This document shows, piece by piece, positions 1 through 11,039 of a stretch of DNA of 64,000 nucleotides (position 1 is the stretch's first letter; every line of letters begins with the position of its first letter). Source of the DNA: Monoplex corrugatus. Its lineage: Eukaryota > Mollusca > Gastropoda > Littorinimorpha > Ranellidae. Below the pieces are notes generated by a model. The model worked only from the letters and a program-made list of their open reading frames with translations. It was not told where the DNA came from and did no database searches. Where the stretch lies: contig JAPXFY010000023.1 in NCBI GenBank assembly GCA_030674185.1, positions 22,912,092 through 22,976,091 on the forward strand. Reading direction: 5' to 3'. Both the position numbers and the translations under genes were made by a program.

Positions 1-175
1 TTGGCGTTCATGGCCCCCCATATGTATCTATCCTTTGTTGCCATAAGCACATCTTCCACCCTCTCTGTCCTCAGCCACCCTGCAAATCCGTCCAATATTT
101 TCTCCCTGGATCTACCTGATGCTGTCTTTCCCTCCAGCTTTCCTGTTGTGACCAGGTGCTCTAATTCCCTTTCCA
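1..175 (-). mobile_element. Family A (RTE-like) non-LTR element, 3' fragment
   Basis: The reverse strand matches the 3' end of the family A reverse-transcriptase frame seen more completely at 52230-53690 and 46686-47404: the stretch around the EHLVTT-GK, GRP and AEW motifs after the RT domain. It is cut by the window edge on its 3' side. No intact frame remains. The family assignment comes from comparison with the other copies in this window; the RTE-like label rests on the short-repeat 3' tail and RT motifs of those copies. Confidence 0.65.
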
Positions 176-390
176 CATAAAACAGCCTATTGCAAAGGAG
201 AAGCAAACACGCACAGAAAAAGAAAGTAAAGGAAAGCTGCCTCAGCGACCACCCAGCACTAGTCATGAACGGCAGCTGTGCCAGGGACTGCCACTCAAGA
301 ACTGGCCGGTTCAGCCACAGTTAACTTTGTTCCACGTCTGAGTTTTCAACCGGATGTATCCTTTTGGCCTGTTAGGGAGACGGAACTATA
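176..390. other. Unclassified sequence
   Basis: I see no gene here. The stretch lies between a family A fragment and a long CA tract and is probably more mobile-element debris, but I could not match it to another copy in the window. Confidence 0.4.
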
Positions 391-599
391 ATGCGCGTGC
401 ACACGAGCACACACACATACGCACGCCCACGTCCACACACACACACTTACATACACACACTCACACACACACGCACATACATACACACTCACACACACAT
501 ACACATACATACACATGCACAAACGCACATACACATACACATGCACACAGACATACACACACAACACACACACACAGTCATACACACTCACACACACAT

Positions 600-662
<63 letters not shown>
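391..662. repeat. Interrupted then pure (CA)n microsatellite
   Basis: A CA-rich tract with CATA, CACG and CTCA interruptions becomes a pure CA run at about 602-661. It abuts a family B fragment directly. Long apparent frames on both strands (His-Thr and Cys-Val repeats) are artefacts of the dinucleotide repeat. Confidence 0.95.
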
Positions 663-666
<4 letters not shown>

Positions 667-1010
667 TGTGGTCCAGGATTCACTAGAGTAGAGAAGTGTG
701 CTCAACACACATGCTCTGTACACCTGCATTTTGGTGTTCACAGTGAGATTGCTGTTGGACCAGACCCGCTTATTCAGTTGTGGTCATGACGTACACTTTC
801 TGCTGTGGCTGTGCAGGCCGATTCTAGAGTGGCAATCTCTGTCACATCTGTCACATACAAACTGAGTCGCTCTTGTTTGGTTTCTGGAACGTCGCCTGTG
901 AAGAGCCCTTTTCTCATCTGCACTTTCTACTCTCCTCCTCTCCGCATTCACAACGCCTTGCCGAATGGCTGTCCTCCATGCCGCCCTGTCTTCCGCCAGA
1001 GTCTCCCAAG

Positions 1011-1011
<1 letters not shown>
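663..1011 (-). mobile_element. Family B non-LTR element, two fragments in permuted order
   Basis: Bases 666-778 encode on the minus strand the post-RT stretch with KMQVYRACVLSTLLYSSESW. Bases 779-1011 encode the C-terminus, including a cysteine/histidine finger (CDRCDRDC then HSHSRKC) and the stop. In the fuller copy at 1733-3362 these two pieces lie in the opposite order, separated by several hundred bases. Here the 3' end is joined directly upstream of the internal piece, and both outer ends abut CA repeats. This looks like part of a tandem dimer of an internally deleted copy. It is not functional. Confidence 0.7.

Positions 1012-1042
<31 letters not shown>
1012..1042. repeat. (CA)n microsatellite
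   Basis: A short pure CA run abuts the truncated end of the family B 3' fragment. It mirrors the CA tract on that fragment's other side. Confidence 0.9.
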
Positions 1043-1045
<3 letters not shown>

Positions 1046-1194
1046 ATCAGAATATTCATAGTCATACTCGTGCACAAACGGTTCCACACAGTGACTAATC
1101 CTACATGCACATATACCTGTGGTCATCAACATGTGTACGTTTCACTGATTCATCAGCATCATCATCATGCTGTTATTGTGCATGTGGGGATTTC

Positions 1195-1502
1195 TTTTTT
1201 TTTTTTTTTTTACTGATTACCATGACTTCAGCTTTCTTGCTATTTAGCTCCAATCCTTTATTTTTGCTTTCTATTTCAATTATATTCACATGATTTTGCA
1301 ATTTGCACAGTGTCATCTCCGTAACGAATCCAGGGCATTCTTCTAGGTTTTTCATGATGGTTTCACTGTAAAGTGAAAACAAATCTGGTGACAGAACACA
1401 ACCTTGCCTGACTCCTCTTTGGGTATTTTGGAAAGAGCTTATATCGTTTTCTATGATCATTTTGCTGTTTGTTTGACTGATTACATTATACATATAGTCA
1501 TC
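1195..1502 (-). mobile_element. Family A non-LTR element, internal RT fragment
   Basis: The minus strand reads GVRQGCVLSPDLFS, the RT motif B region, then after an internal deletion the stretch containing IIEIESK-KGLELNS. Both match the family A copy at 52860-53110. The YADD region between them is missing, so the fragment is dead. Its 5' end runs into a pure CA tract and its 3' end into a T run. The neighbouring fragments also end in simple repeats. Confidence 0.65.
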
Positions 1503-1567
<65 letters not shown>

Positions 1568-1602
1568 CACACACACATATATATAATATATATATATATA
1601 TA
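1503..1602. repeat. (CA)n followed by (TA)n microsatellite
   Basis: A pure CA run at about 1503-1566 passes into an AT-dinucleotide tract that leads directly into the 42-bp satellite. Confidence 0.95.
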
Positions 1603-1732
1603 TTACTGATTACATATACCTATAGCCATAGACATATACACATATCACTGATTACATATATCTATAGCCATAGACATATACACATATCACTGATTACATA
1701 TATACCTATTGCCATAGACATATATACGTCGG
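1603..1732. repeat. 42-bp satellite, segment 1
   Basis: About three units share the core TCACTGATTACATATACC and the phrase TATAGCCATAGACATATAC. The same unit recurs at 3363-3494, 7715-7826 and 8534-10066. The last unit is broken by the family B element that starts at about 1733. Confidence 0.9.
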
Positions 1733-3362
1733 CCTCTTTACATCTCAGGAGATGATAGTCTGCACCAGGAGGCGTTGTGGTCATGACGTGCACTTTCTGC
1801 TGTGGCTGTGCAGGCCGATTCTAGAGTGGCAATCTCTGTCACATCTGCCACATACAAACTGAGTCGCTCTTGTTTGGTTTCTGGAACGTCGCCTGTGAAG
1901 AGCCCTTTTCTCATCTGCACTTTCTACTCTCCTCCTCTCCGCATTCACAACGCCTTGCCGAATGGTTGTCCTCCATGCCGCCCTGTCTTCCGCCAGAGTC
2001 TCCCAAGAGCCTGGGTCAATCCCTTAGCTTTTAAGGTCCCTTTTGAATGCGTCTACAAAGCGAAGCTGTGGGCGGCCTGGAGTTCGCTTCCGGTTTGCCA
2101 GTTCGCGGTAGAAAACACCTTTTGGGATGCGTCCATCCTCCATTCGACGCACATGGCCAAACCAGTGTAATCCGCGTTGGCTTAGGAGGGCAAAAATGGT
2201 GTGTAGGCCCGCACAACGGAGGACCTCTGTGTTGGTCAACTTGTCTTGCCATTGGATGCTGAAGATGCGTCACAAGCAGCGGAGATGGAAAGTGTTGAGC
2301 CTCTTTTCTTGGCTGGTGTATGTGGTCCAGGATTCACTAGAGTAGAGAAGTGTGCTCAACACACATGCTCTGTACACCTGCATTTTGGTGTTCACAGTGA
2401 GATTGCTGTTGGACCAGACCCGCTTATTCAGTTTAGTCATGATTGATGAGGCCTTTGCAATTCTGGCGCTGATTTCAGCGTCCAGAGAGAGGTTGTCGCT
2501 TATGGTGGACACCAAGTACTGGAATTTGTGGACAGTGTTGAGGTTGTAGTCTCCAATGTGTAGAGATGGTGGTTCTTCACAGCCTTGGCCTAAGATCTCA
2601 GTTTTCTTCAAGCTGATTGTGAGACCAAACTCTCTGCAAGCGTGGGAGAAGTGACCAACGAGCCTCTGGAGATCTTGTTCACTGTGGGAAGCCAGCGCAG
2701 AATCATCTGCAAAGAGAGCTTCCCTGATGGTCTTCTTTTCCACTTTAGTTTTGGAACGAAGCCTGGCAATGTTGAAGAGCTTTCCATCGGTCCTTGTATG
2801 AAGATTTGCAGAAGGCATAGGTCAGCAGCATTGAGAAGAAGATCCCGAACAGAGTTGGGGCCAAAACGCACCCCTGTTTCACTCCACTGCTGATCCTAAA
2901 AGGCTCTGATGTGGCACCATTGTAGCACACAGTGCTATGCATATCCTCGTGGAAAGACTCGATGACAGCTGATAGTCTTGGGGGGCAGCCGATTTTCTTC
3001 AAAAGCTTGAAAAGACCACTCCGACTGACCAGGTCGAACGCTTTCGTGAGATCAATGAAGGCGACGCAAAGGGGCATGTGTTGCTCGCGGCACTTTTCCT
3101 GTAGCTGCTGGACAGAGAAGATCATGTCGATTGTCGATCTTCTGGCCCTGAAGCCACACTGGGACTCAGAGTAGACGCGAGCTGCCAGCCTCTGAAGACA
3201 GGTTAAGACGACTCTGGCGAATGCTTTCCCAACAATGCTGAGGAGTGAGGTTGCGTGATAATCATTACAATCACTGCAGTCGCCCTTGTTCTTATACAGA
3301 ATTACTATCCTCGCGTCTCTCATGTCTCTTGGAATGAAGCCTTCCTTCCAGCACATGCACAA
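1733..3362 (-). mobile_element. Family B non-LTR retrotransposon, 5'-truncated and disrupted
   Basis: On the minus strand the frame starts inside the RT domain. It shows the motif A region (VAFIDLTKAFD), motif B (SSGVKQGCVLAPTLF), motif C (FADDSAL), the thumb-like region (VHKFQYLVSTISDNLSLDAE), a GHV-RM-D-RIPK segment and a C-terminal finger (CGRCDRDC, HSHSRKC) just before the stop at about 1777. Lesions are visible: a frameshift near 2820 and a CGA-to-TGA-type nonsense codon near 2270. The endonuclease is absent, as expected for 5' truncation. Both flanks are broken units of the 42-bp satellite, so the element sits inside the array. The RTE-like placement is inferred from motif style. Confidence 0.75.
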
Positions 3363-3494
3363 AATATATACAGATCACTGATTACATATACCTATAGCCA
3401 TAGTCTTTTACACACATCACTGATTACATATACATATAGTCATCAATATATATACATATCACTGATTACATATACATATAGTCATCAATATATA
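3363..3494. repeat. 42-bp satellite, segment 2
   Basis: About three units lie between the family B element and the CR1/L2-like element. Some units read AGTCATCAATATATA in place of the AGCCATAGACATATA variant. The last unit is split by the next insertion. Confidence 0.9.
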
Positions 3495-3883
3495 TGAGTA
3501 GATGTCGCACCAGCAGGCAGCAAAAGTGTGTGTGGTGTTTTACAGTGATTTTATCGTGGTTCTATTTGATTTTATGCATTGGATTTTGTATCAGTTTGTT
3601 CCTTTTAAATCCCGACATACGGTGATGTAAATTTTTTTTTTTTAAATGTTGAATATTTTACCAGATAATCTGATTTTAAAGTTTTTATACCTACTTTTCA
3701 TCATTTTAATTCAGCCGCTCAAGTCGGACATTTTATCTGTGAACTGTGTTTACGTTTTAGCCTACTGTGTTCGCCCAACGCTACAGCTCCCAAACCTTTG
3801 TGTTCTCTGGTTTTAAGTGTTGTGAACTGACCAACCCACACACCAACCTGCAAGTATCATCCTCTCCTGACTGGCTCGCAATT

Positions 3884-6800
3884 ATGGACCCGTCTTTTAT
3901 AAAACAAATTGGACTGACACTTTTTAAACACAGCAAGTGCTACCTCGGTGGAGACGTCTACCAGCGCATACGAACACTGGGGCTGTGTCAGAAGCCCCGC
4001 ACTGCGCGATCCTGTCGTGCTGGACGTCTCCACCGTCTTTGGCACAACCTGCCTCCTGCTGTACCAGTCCGACACCACTTTTCGTCTTCTGCTTCTTCGT
4101 CTCCTCCACTGCCCCTGCCCTCGACCTTGCTGCTGCAAACTTCGTGTCCTCCTCTGCCGTCTTCGCCTTCTGTCCTGATGGTGCCGCCTGCACCTTCTGT
4201 CCTGGTGGTGCCGCCTTCGCCTTTTGTCCCACCGGTGCCACCTTTGCTTTCTGTCCCCGGTGCCGCCTTCATCTTCTGTCCCGCCGGTGCCGCCTTTGTC
4301 TTCTGTCCCGCCGGCGCTGCCCTCATCTTCTGTCCCGCTGGTGCCGCCTTTGTCTTCTGTCCTGCTGGTGCCGCCTTCGTCTTCTGTCCTGCGAGTGCCG
4401 CCTTCGTCTTCTGTCCCGTCGTTGCTGCCTTCATCTTCTGCCCCGCTGATGTCGCCTTCGTCTTCTGTCCCATCGGTGCTGCCTTCATCTCCACTTCGGC
4501 CGCCGCCATGCGACTCTGATAAACTAAAACTATGCCTTTTTAACGCTCAGTCAACATGCACAGATGGCAAGGCCGATGTCATTGCTGACTTTATCGCAGA
4601 TGAGCATGTTGACATTGCTTTTATAACCGAAACATGGCTTAACCCCCTTGGTCATGAACTTATACATGTGAGTCTCACTCCGAGTGGTTACAGGCTTGCT
4701 TCTTTCCATCGCTCATCCCGAGATGGTGGTATCGCCATCCTCTACAACGACTCACTCCATTCCCGTCTATCTTTGTCGCAGTCTCTGCCTTTCTCCCATC
4801 CTTCTTTCGAGCACGTTGAAGTATCCTTCCAATCCACCCCTCACCCCATCACCTTCTCCTGTGTCTATCGACCTCCACCTAGCTCTGCCAACAAGCTCAC
4901 CACATCCATGTTTCTCTCTGACTTTGACCAACTACTTGACTACTACTGCCTCTTACCTGGAAATCTCATCATTCTAGGTGACATCAATGTCCACTATGAC
5001 AACACTCACCGTTATGACACAAGACATATCTTCAACTCTCTGTCCAATCACAATATGACTCAAAACATTTCTGAACCAACCCATCAAAAAGGTCACATTC
5101 TTGACTGGATCATTTCTCGTGATCACCACAATTCAGCTACTGACAACTGCTTAGTTCTTTCTACCCGTCTAACTTCAACCCTTCCATCTGACCACTCTGC
5201 AATTCTCTGTTCTCTTGACATTTCTCCTCCTTCCCATACCACGCGCACAGTGACTCGACGCAATCTCAAATCTATCGACCTCTCCACATTTTCATCTGAT
5301 GCCTTCCGTCTCCTTTCTGAAAAGTCACATAACCTTGCCGATAAATTCTATACTACTCTCCACCATCTTCTGGACACTCATGCTCCAGCCACAACCCGTC
5401 TTTTACCTGACCGCCCCCCTACCCCCTGGCTCACTCATGAGATTGCCTGTGCAAAACGTGCCCACCACAGAGCAGAGCGCCGCTGGCGCAAATCCAAACT
5501 CACTGTTCATAGGCAACTTTTCCAAGCCTCTAAAACAAAAGTATCCACCCTCATTGCATCTGCAAAAACAAGCTATTTCCAAACCAAAATCCTGAATGCC
5601 TTTTCTTCAAAAGAACTGTTTACAACCATGAATCATCTCCTTGGCACCCGGAAAGATTTACCTCTCCCAACAAAACACACAAATGAAGAACTCCCATCTG
5701 TATTCTCCAAGTATTTCACCACCAAAATACAAACTCTTCGTGACAGGCTTGACAGGACACCCTGTCAACCATGCCCACCTGACCCTTCCTTCTCTGGCAC
5801 ACCTCTTACTACTTTTACCCCAGTCTCACAAGAAGAAATTCTCAACACAATCAGATCCATGTCGTTCAAAACCTGCGAACTGGATCTTTTTCCAGGTTCT
5901 CTCTACTCTGACTGTCTCCCTACTCTCCTCCCATTCATCACTGACATCATCAACATTTCTCTTCAAACTGGAACTGTCCCAGATTCTTTCAAGTCTGCTA
6001 TTGTTCACCCTCTCCTCAAGAAATACAACTTAGACCCAAATGAACTGAAAAATTACCGGCCTATCTCTAATCTCTCTTTCTTGTCAAAGCTATTCGAAAA
6101 AGTTGTCCTCAACCAGCTGAACTCTCACCTGTCTGCCAACAATCTCCTCAATCCTTTCCAGTCAGCCTACCGCCAGTGCCATAGCACTTAAACTGACCTG
6201 CTACACATTCTCAACAATCTCCTCCTTGCAACTGATACTGGCAAAGTCTCTCTCCTCACACTCCTTGATCTGTCTGCAGCCTTTGATACCATTGATCATG
6301 GTATTCTCCTTTCTAGACTTCATCATACTTTTGGCATCTCTGACATTGCTCTCTCCTGGTTCACTTCAAATCTATCAAACAGAAAACAAACTGTTCTCAT
6401 CAATGGCACTTACTCTCACCCTGCATACCTGACCTGCGATGTTCCACAAGGATCTGTCCTTGGCCCTGTTCTTTTCATTCTTTACACCTCCCCCTGTCCA
6501 CCATCATCAACTCCCACTCTATAAAACACCACTTCTATGCTGATGACACCCAACTTCAAGACAGTGACTCACCTGACAATATACAGCGCCTCTTGACTCG
6601 CACCACTGAGTGTTACTCGGACATTAAGAACTGGATGACATACAATAAACTTCAGCTTAATGACGACAAGACAGAAGCTATCCTCATTGGCACCCATCAG
6701 AAACTTTCTCAGCTGCCTCCTCTTTCTCTCCCATTATGTAACACATCAGTCCCAATTTCTGATTCAGCTAAAAACCTCAGAGTCTGCATTGACTGTACCC

Positions 6801-7378
6801 TGTCCATGAACGACTTTGTTTCTCAAACTGCCAGATCTTGCTACTATCACCTCCATCGTATAAGCCTGATCAGGAAGTATCTCTCTGTCGAAACAACTGC
6901 AAAACTCGTTCTCTCCTTCATAATGTCTCGCATTGACTATTGCAATTCACTCCTGTCCGGTCTTCCTGCCTCCACCATTCACATCCTACAGAGCATTCAA
7001 AGCAATGCTGCACGCCTTGTACTCAAAAAGAAAAAAGCTGACCACATATCTCCTTTCCTGGCACAACTTCACTGACTCCCTGTATCAAAGCGCATACAGT
7101 ACAAACTAGACACCATGTGCTACAAAAGCCTCAATAACGCAGCCCCCGATTACCTGTCAAGCCTACTTGAGATCTATGTTCCCTCACGTACCCTCCGCTC
7201 TGCCTCCGATCCTCTGACTTTTCGCTTTCCACGCACTAAGCTCAATACCTATGGTACACGAGCCTTCTCTGTTTCTGGTCCACTTTCCTGGAACAAACTT
7301 CCTCTCTCAGTCCGTCAGCAACCTACTTTTGTCTCCTTCAAGTCCGCTCTCAAAACTCACCTTTTCTCCTTTGCATAA
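3884..7378 (+). pseudogene. CR1/L2-like ORF: endonuclease-reverse transcriptase with four lesions
   Basis: The likely start is the ATG at 3884 (MDPSFIKQIG). The N-terminus carries VYQRIRTLGL and SCRAG, typical of CR1/L2-type N-termini. A frameshift near 4257, inside the 27-bp repeats, moves to the frame of the endonuclease, about 4520-5230, with FNAQS, ITETW, GDINVHYD and SDHSA motifs. The RT follows with NYRPISN and FQSAYR, then a stop at 6189 where related elements have a sense codon. Motif A (LDLSAAFDTIDH) and motif B (VPQGSVLGPV) are intact. A one-base loss in a C run near 6490 shifts frame before motif C (FYADDTQL). A TGA at 7073 replaces the usual LHWLPV tryptophan. The stop at 7376-7378 ends the frame. 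It cannot make a full protein as it stands. Confidence 0.8.
4130..4495 (+). repeat. 27-bp coding minisatellite inside the CR1/L2-like ORF
   Basis: About 13 GC-rich 27-bp units encode a nine-residue period of the PPSSSVPPV type, a Pro/Ser/Val linker between the N-terminal segment and the endonuclease. Because 27 is divisible by three, all three frames and the reverse strand stay open, which produces several false frames. Confidence 0.85.
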
Positions 7379-7507
7379 AATCCTGACCTCACTCAACCCC
7401 CTCTGCAGCCTGTCTCCACTCGGAAGGGAATCACATTGTAATATATAATTGTATATAATATGCTCTCTATAATTTTCCATTGCTTTTATTCTTTCTCCCC
7501 ATTTATA

Positions 7508-7525
7508 GCCGTGTGCGTGTGTGTG

Positions 7526-7582
<57 letters not shown>

Positions 7583-7628
7583 TGTGTGTGTGCGTGCATG
7601 TGTGTGCGTGCATGTGTGTGTGTGTGTT
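7508..7628. repeat. (TG)n microsatellite in the 3' UTR of the CR1/L2-like element
   Basis: A TG tract with minor interruptions lies between the end of the element's coding region and its conserved 3' terminal sequence. The related element at 38752-41734 has no such tract at that position. Confidence 0.9.
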
Positions 7629-7714
7629 TCAGCGCTTAGATTTGATTTTATCAAGATTTTGCACTATATAAATATTGTAATTATTATTAATTATAATTAT
7701 TATTATTATTATAT

Positions 7715-7826
7715 ATATATCACTGATTACATATACATATAGTCATCAACATACATACATATCACTGATTACATATACGTAGTCATCAACATATGTACAT
7801 ATCACTGATTACATATACCTATCTCT
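7715..7826. repeat. 42-bp satellite, segment 3
   Basis: About two and a half units lie between the 3' tail of the CR1/L2-like element and the next family B-like element. The satellite phase resumes after the insertion, with a variant CATCAACATA spacer. Confidence 0.9.
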
Positions 7827-8533
7827 GTGGCTTTTTTCGTCGATGGTGACGTTCGGCAGCGGAAAATTAGTTATCTTAAAACACAGCGACGTTGATGGCC
7901 AAAACAACGAATGCGCGATCGGCACGGTTTCTGACAACGACCACAGTAGTAGTATACTGTGGAGTCATCCACCGTGGGGCATTTGTGTCTTTGTCTAGCT
8001 TCTATAGCGCGCTCAACTCCATCCTCTTCATAGCTCTTTGCTCCCGCGAAAACAGCAGCTCTCCACCCCACTCGATCCTGGGCAACTGTATCCCAGTTCG
8101 CAACATTGATAGAAAATTCCATCATGGACGTTTTACACTGGTCCATGAAGCGAAGCTTGGGTCGTCCAACGTTACGCGTGCCCTCAGACAGTTCCCCACA
8201 CAGTATCTGCTTGGGGATTCTGGAGTTATCCATGCGCGCAACGTGACCAAGCCACCTGAGACGCCGAGACCGCAGGATGGGATATAGTGACTGAATACCA
8301 GCTCTTTTGAGCACTTCTGTATCTGGGACTGTATCTTGCCATTCAATTTTAAACATTTTTCGTAAACACCTTATATGAAAACTATTTAACATGACCAGCA
8401 TACAGGGTCCACGTCTCGCTCCCGTAAAGGAGTGTTGAGAGGACACGTGTTTGGTAAATTAGAGTCTTGGTTTATATCCTAAGCTTATAATTTTCCCATG
8501 CTCTTTTCATACGTTTCTTGAATGCGGCTGTAG
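7827..8533 (-). mobile_element. Family B-related non-LTR element, 3' fragment
   Basis: The minus-strand frame at 7871-8446 reads HIRCLRKMFKIEWQD, LRRAG-like SLYPILRSRRLRWLGHVARM and GRPKLRF, then a C-terminal CGRCQKPC finger with two histidines. This is the same domain order as the family B 3' end but with clearly different sequence, so it is a second subfamily. The RT core is missing. Both flanks are halves of a 42-bp satellite unit. The element is the third of three different non-LTR insertions in this array. Confidence 0.75.
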
Positions 8534-10066
8534 ACATAGCCATATACACATATCACTGATTACATATACCTATAGCTATAGCCATATACACATATAACTG
8601 ATTACGTATACCTATAGCTATAGCCATATACACCTCACTGATTACATATACATATAGTCAGTAACATATACACATATCACTCACTACGTATACCTACAGC
8701 AATAGACATATACACATATCACTGATTACATATACCTATAGCCATAAACATATACACATCACTGATTACATATACCTATAGCCAGAGGCATATACACATC
8801 ACTGATTACATATACCTATAGCCATAGTCATATACACATATCATTGATTACATGTACCTATAGCCATAGACATATACACATCACTGATTACATATACACC
8901 TATAGCCATAGTCATGTACATATCACTGATTACATATACCTATAGCCATAGACATATACACATATCACTGATTACATATACCTATAGCCATAGTCATGTA
9001 CACATATCACTGATTACATATACCTATAGCCATAGTCATATACACATATCACTGATTACATATACCTATAGCCAGAGACATATACACATATCACTGATTA
9101 AGTCATATACACATCAATGATTACATATACACCTATAGCCATAGACATATACACAGATCACTGATTACATATACCTATAGCCATAGGCATATACACATCA
9201 CTGATTACATTGCCTATAGCCATAGTCATATACACATCACTGTCTATTACACCTCACTGATCATATACACCTATAGCCATAGTCATATACACATCACTGA
9301 TTACATATACCTATAGCCATAGTCATGTACACATATCACTGATTACATATACCTATAGCCATAGTCATATACACAATCACTGATTACATATACCTATAGC
9401 CAGAGACATATACACATATCACTGATTAAGTCATATACACATCAATGATACATATACACTATAGCCATAGACATATACACAGATCATGATTACATATACC
9501 TATAGCCATAGGCATATACACATCACTGATTACATTGCCTATAGCCATAGTCATATACACATCACTGTCTATTACACCTCACTGTCATATACACTATAGC
9601 CATAGTCATATACACATCATGATTACATATACTATAGCCATAGTCATGTACACATATCACTGATTACATATACCTATAGCCATAGACATATACACCTCAC
9701 TGATTACATATACCTATAGCCATAGACATATACACATATCACTGATTACATGTACCTATAATTATAGACATATACACATATCACTGATTACATATACCTG
9801 TAGCCATAGACATATACACCTCACTGATTACATATACCTATAGCCATAGACATATACACATATCACTGATTACGTGTACTATAATTATAGCATATACACA
9901 TATCACTGATTACATATACCTGTAGCCACGACATGTTCACGTATCACTGATTACATATACCTATACCTTGACATATACACATATCATGATTACATGTACC
10001 TATAGTTATAGACATATACACATATCACTGATTACATATACCTATACCCATAGACATATACACATG
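8534..10066. repeat. 42-bp satellite, main array
   Basis: About 1.5 kb holds roughly 37 units of 40-42 bp with the core TCACTGATTACATATACC. A block starting near 9107 recurs near 9431 as a larger repeat of about 324 bp. The second copy repeatedly lacks single bases (CACTG becomes CATG, ACCTA becomes ACTA). Short His-Ile/Tyr-Ser frames across it are repeat artefacts. Confidence 0.95.
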
Positions 10067-10227
10067 GCACAATATAACTCAAAACACATTCTGCATCTGA
10101 CTAAAGATTGTGTTTCAGGAGCATCTGAGGTTTTGGTTCTGAGTGTGACAGGTGCGAAACGTTTGTTATGTACAGAGGCGATCTGAATGGTAGGACGGTA
10201 AAGAACCATCAAGATGGCGGTCATAGT
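10067..10227. other. Unclassified spacer
   Basis: I see no gene in this stretch between the satellite and a family A fragment. Confidence 0.4.
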
Positions 10228-10495
10228 CATCATCATCATCATACATCATCATCATCTTAATGTGCCCTACCGCATGGCGTTGGCGATCATGGTGGCCCTC
10301 CATACGAATCTATCCGTTATCGTTGTGAGTATATCTCTTGTCCTTTCTGTCCTGATCCACTTTGTAAAACTGTCTAATATTTTCTCCCTGGGTCAACCTG
10401 GGGCTATTCCCACCCCTAGCCTTCTTGTTGTGACTAGGTGCTACAATTTTTCTTGTCTCATAAAATGTCCTGTAAATGTTGACAAAAGACAAAAC
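10228..10495 (-). mobile_element. Family A non-LTR element, 3' end with trinucleotide tail
   Basis: The reverse strand matches the last 250 bases of family A. Its 3' tail appears here as a CAT-repeat at about 10229-10252, the complement of the GAT tail carried by plus-strand copies. The fragment is 5'-truncated near 10495 and diverged. No frame is open. Confidence 0.65.
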
Positions 10496-10589
10496 GGCGG
10501 TGAGCGATTATAATCTTCATACTGACCGTGAGATTTGATAGAAGACCAGTGGAGATATTTTTAAGGGGGGGGGGGTGTAAAAGAGTAAT

Positions 10590-10735
10590 GAGTAAACAGG
10601 CTTTAGGCTTATGCCATGATTTTTGTCGATCTTCTTCATCACATGGCATCAGTGGAATCAATGCATATGGAATTTACTTAGAGCGCAGAGACGTCATCTT
10701 GAGAAACTGAAACTGAAACTAAAACTGAAACTGAA
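10590..10735 (+). repeat. Dispersed repeat R2, copy 1
   Basis: This copy contains the R2 landmarks: CTTTAGGCTTATGCCATGAT, a GGCATC-GTG segment, a GCATATGGAAT motif and GACGTCATCTTGAGAAACTG. It ends in a GAAACT hexamer tail. The same order recurs at 14990-15250, 17540-17650, 41915-42075 (inverted), 46025-46285, 53805-53965 and 58370-58505. It is probably a SINE-like element. I could not identify a promoter. Confidence 0.6.
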
Positions 10736-10830
10736 ACTAAAACTGAAACTGAAAAGAAAACTGAAACTAAAACTGAAACGAAAGTAAAACTGAAACTGAA
10801 ACTAAAACTGAAAGTAAAACTGAGTAACTG
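10704..10830. repeat. (GAAACT)n-type hexamer tract
   Basis: A run of CTGAAACTAAAA-type hexamers extends the 3' tail of the R2 copy. Most R2 copies end in one or a few such hexamers; this one is expanded. Confidence 0.85.
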
Positions 10831-11039
10831 TGTTATTGCTTATGCTTTCTTTTCTTCGTGATCACATGTGCTGCATTGTTCTGAACACACTGTAGCAGAG
10901 AAACTTCTTGTGTTCGCAAGCCAGCAAGCACAGCATTAGAACGGTCTAGCTGGGAAGTTATTGCAGCGGAAACTTATAACAGTTTCGTTATAAGCCATCA
11001 GTGAAGTCGACCATTCACAATAACTCTTCTTCCTTTCAT

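Larger units (their letters stand above)
3495..7714 (+). mobile_element. CR1/L2-like non-LTR retrotransposon, near full length, inactivated
   Basis: This is a roughly 4.2-kb plus-strand element. It has a 5' untranslated stretch, an N-terminal segment with an SCRAG motif, a 27-bp coding minisatellite, an apurinic-type endonuclease, a reverse transcriptase and the typical C-terminal domain (LRSASD and SVSGPLSWN). After a TG microsatellite it ends with a CAGCGCTTAGA-type 3' end and an ATT-rich tail, as in CR1/L2-like elements. Its flanks are two halves of a 42-bp satellite unit, so it inserted into the satellite. Four frame lesions are visible (see the coding entry). The clade name is an inference from motifs and tail. 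Confidence 0.85.

Noticed and set aside
3767..4519. 250-codon frame as a separate gene before the retrotransposon ORF
   Set aside because: Its N-terminal part is the true start of the CR1/L2-like ORF; the rest is the 27-bp minisatellite read in the wrong frame after a frameshift.
8534..10066. CRISPR-like array of repeats
   Set aside because: The units are contiguous 40-42-base tandem repeats without unique spacers, in a eukaryotic context; the same goes for the 32-, 36- and 70-bp arrays.
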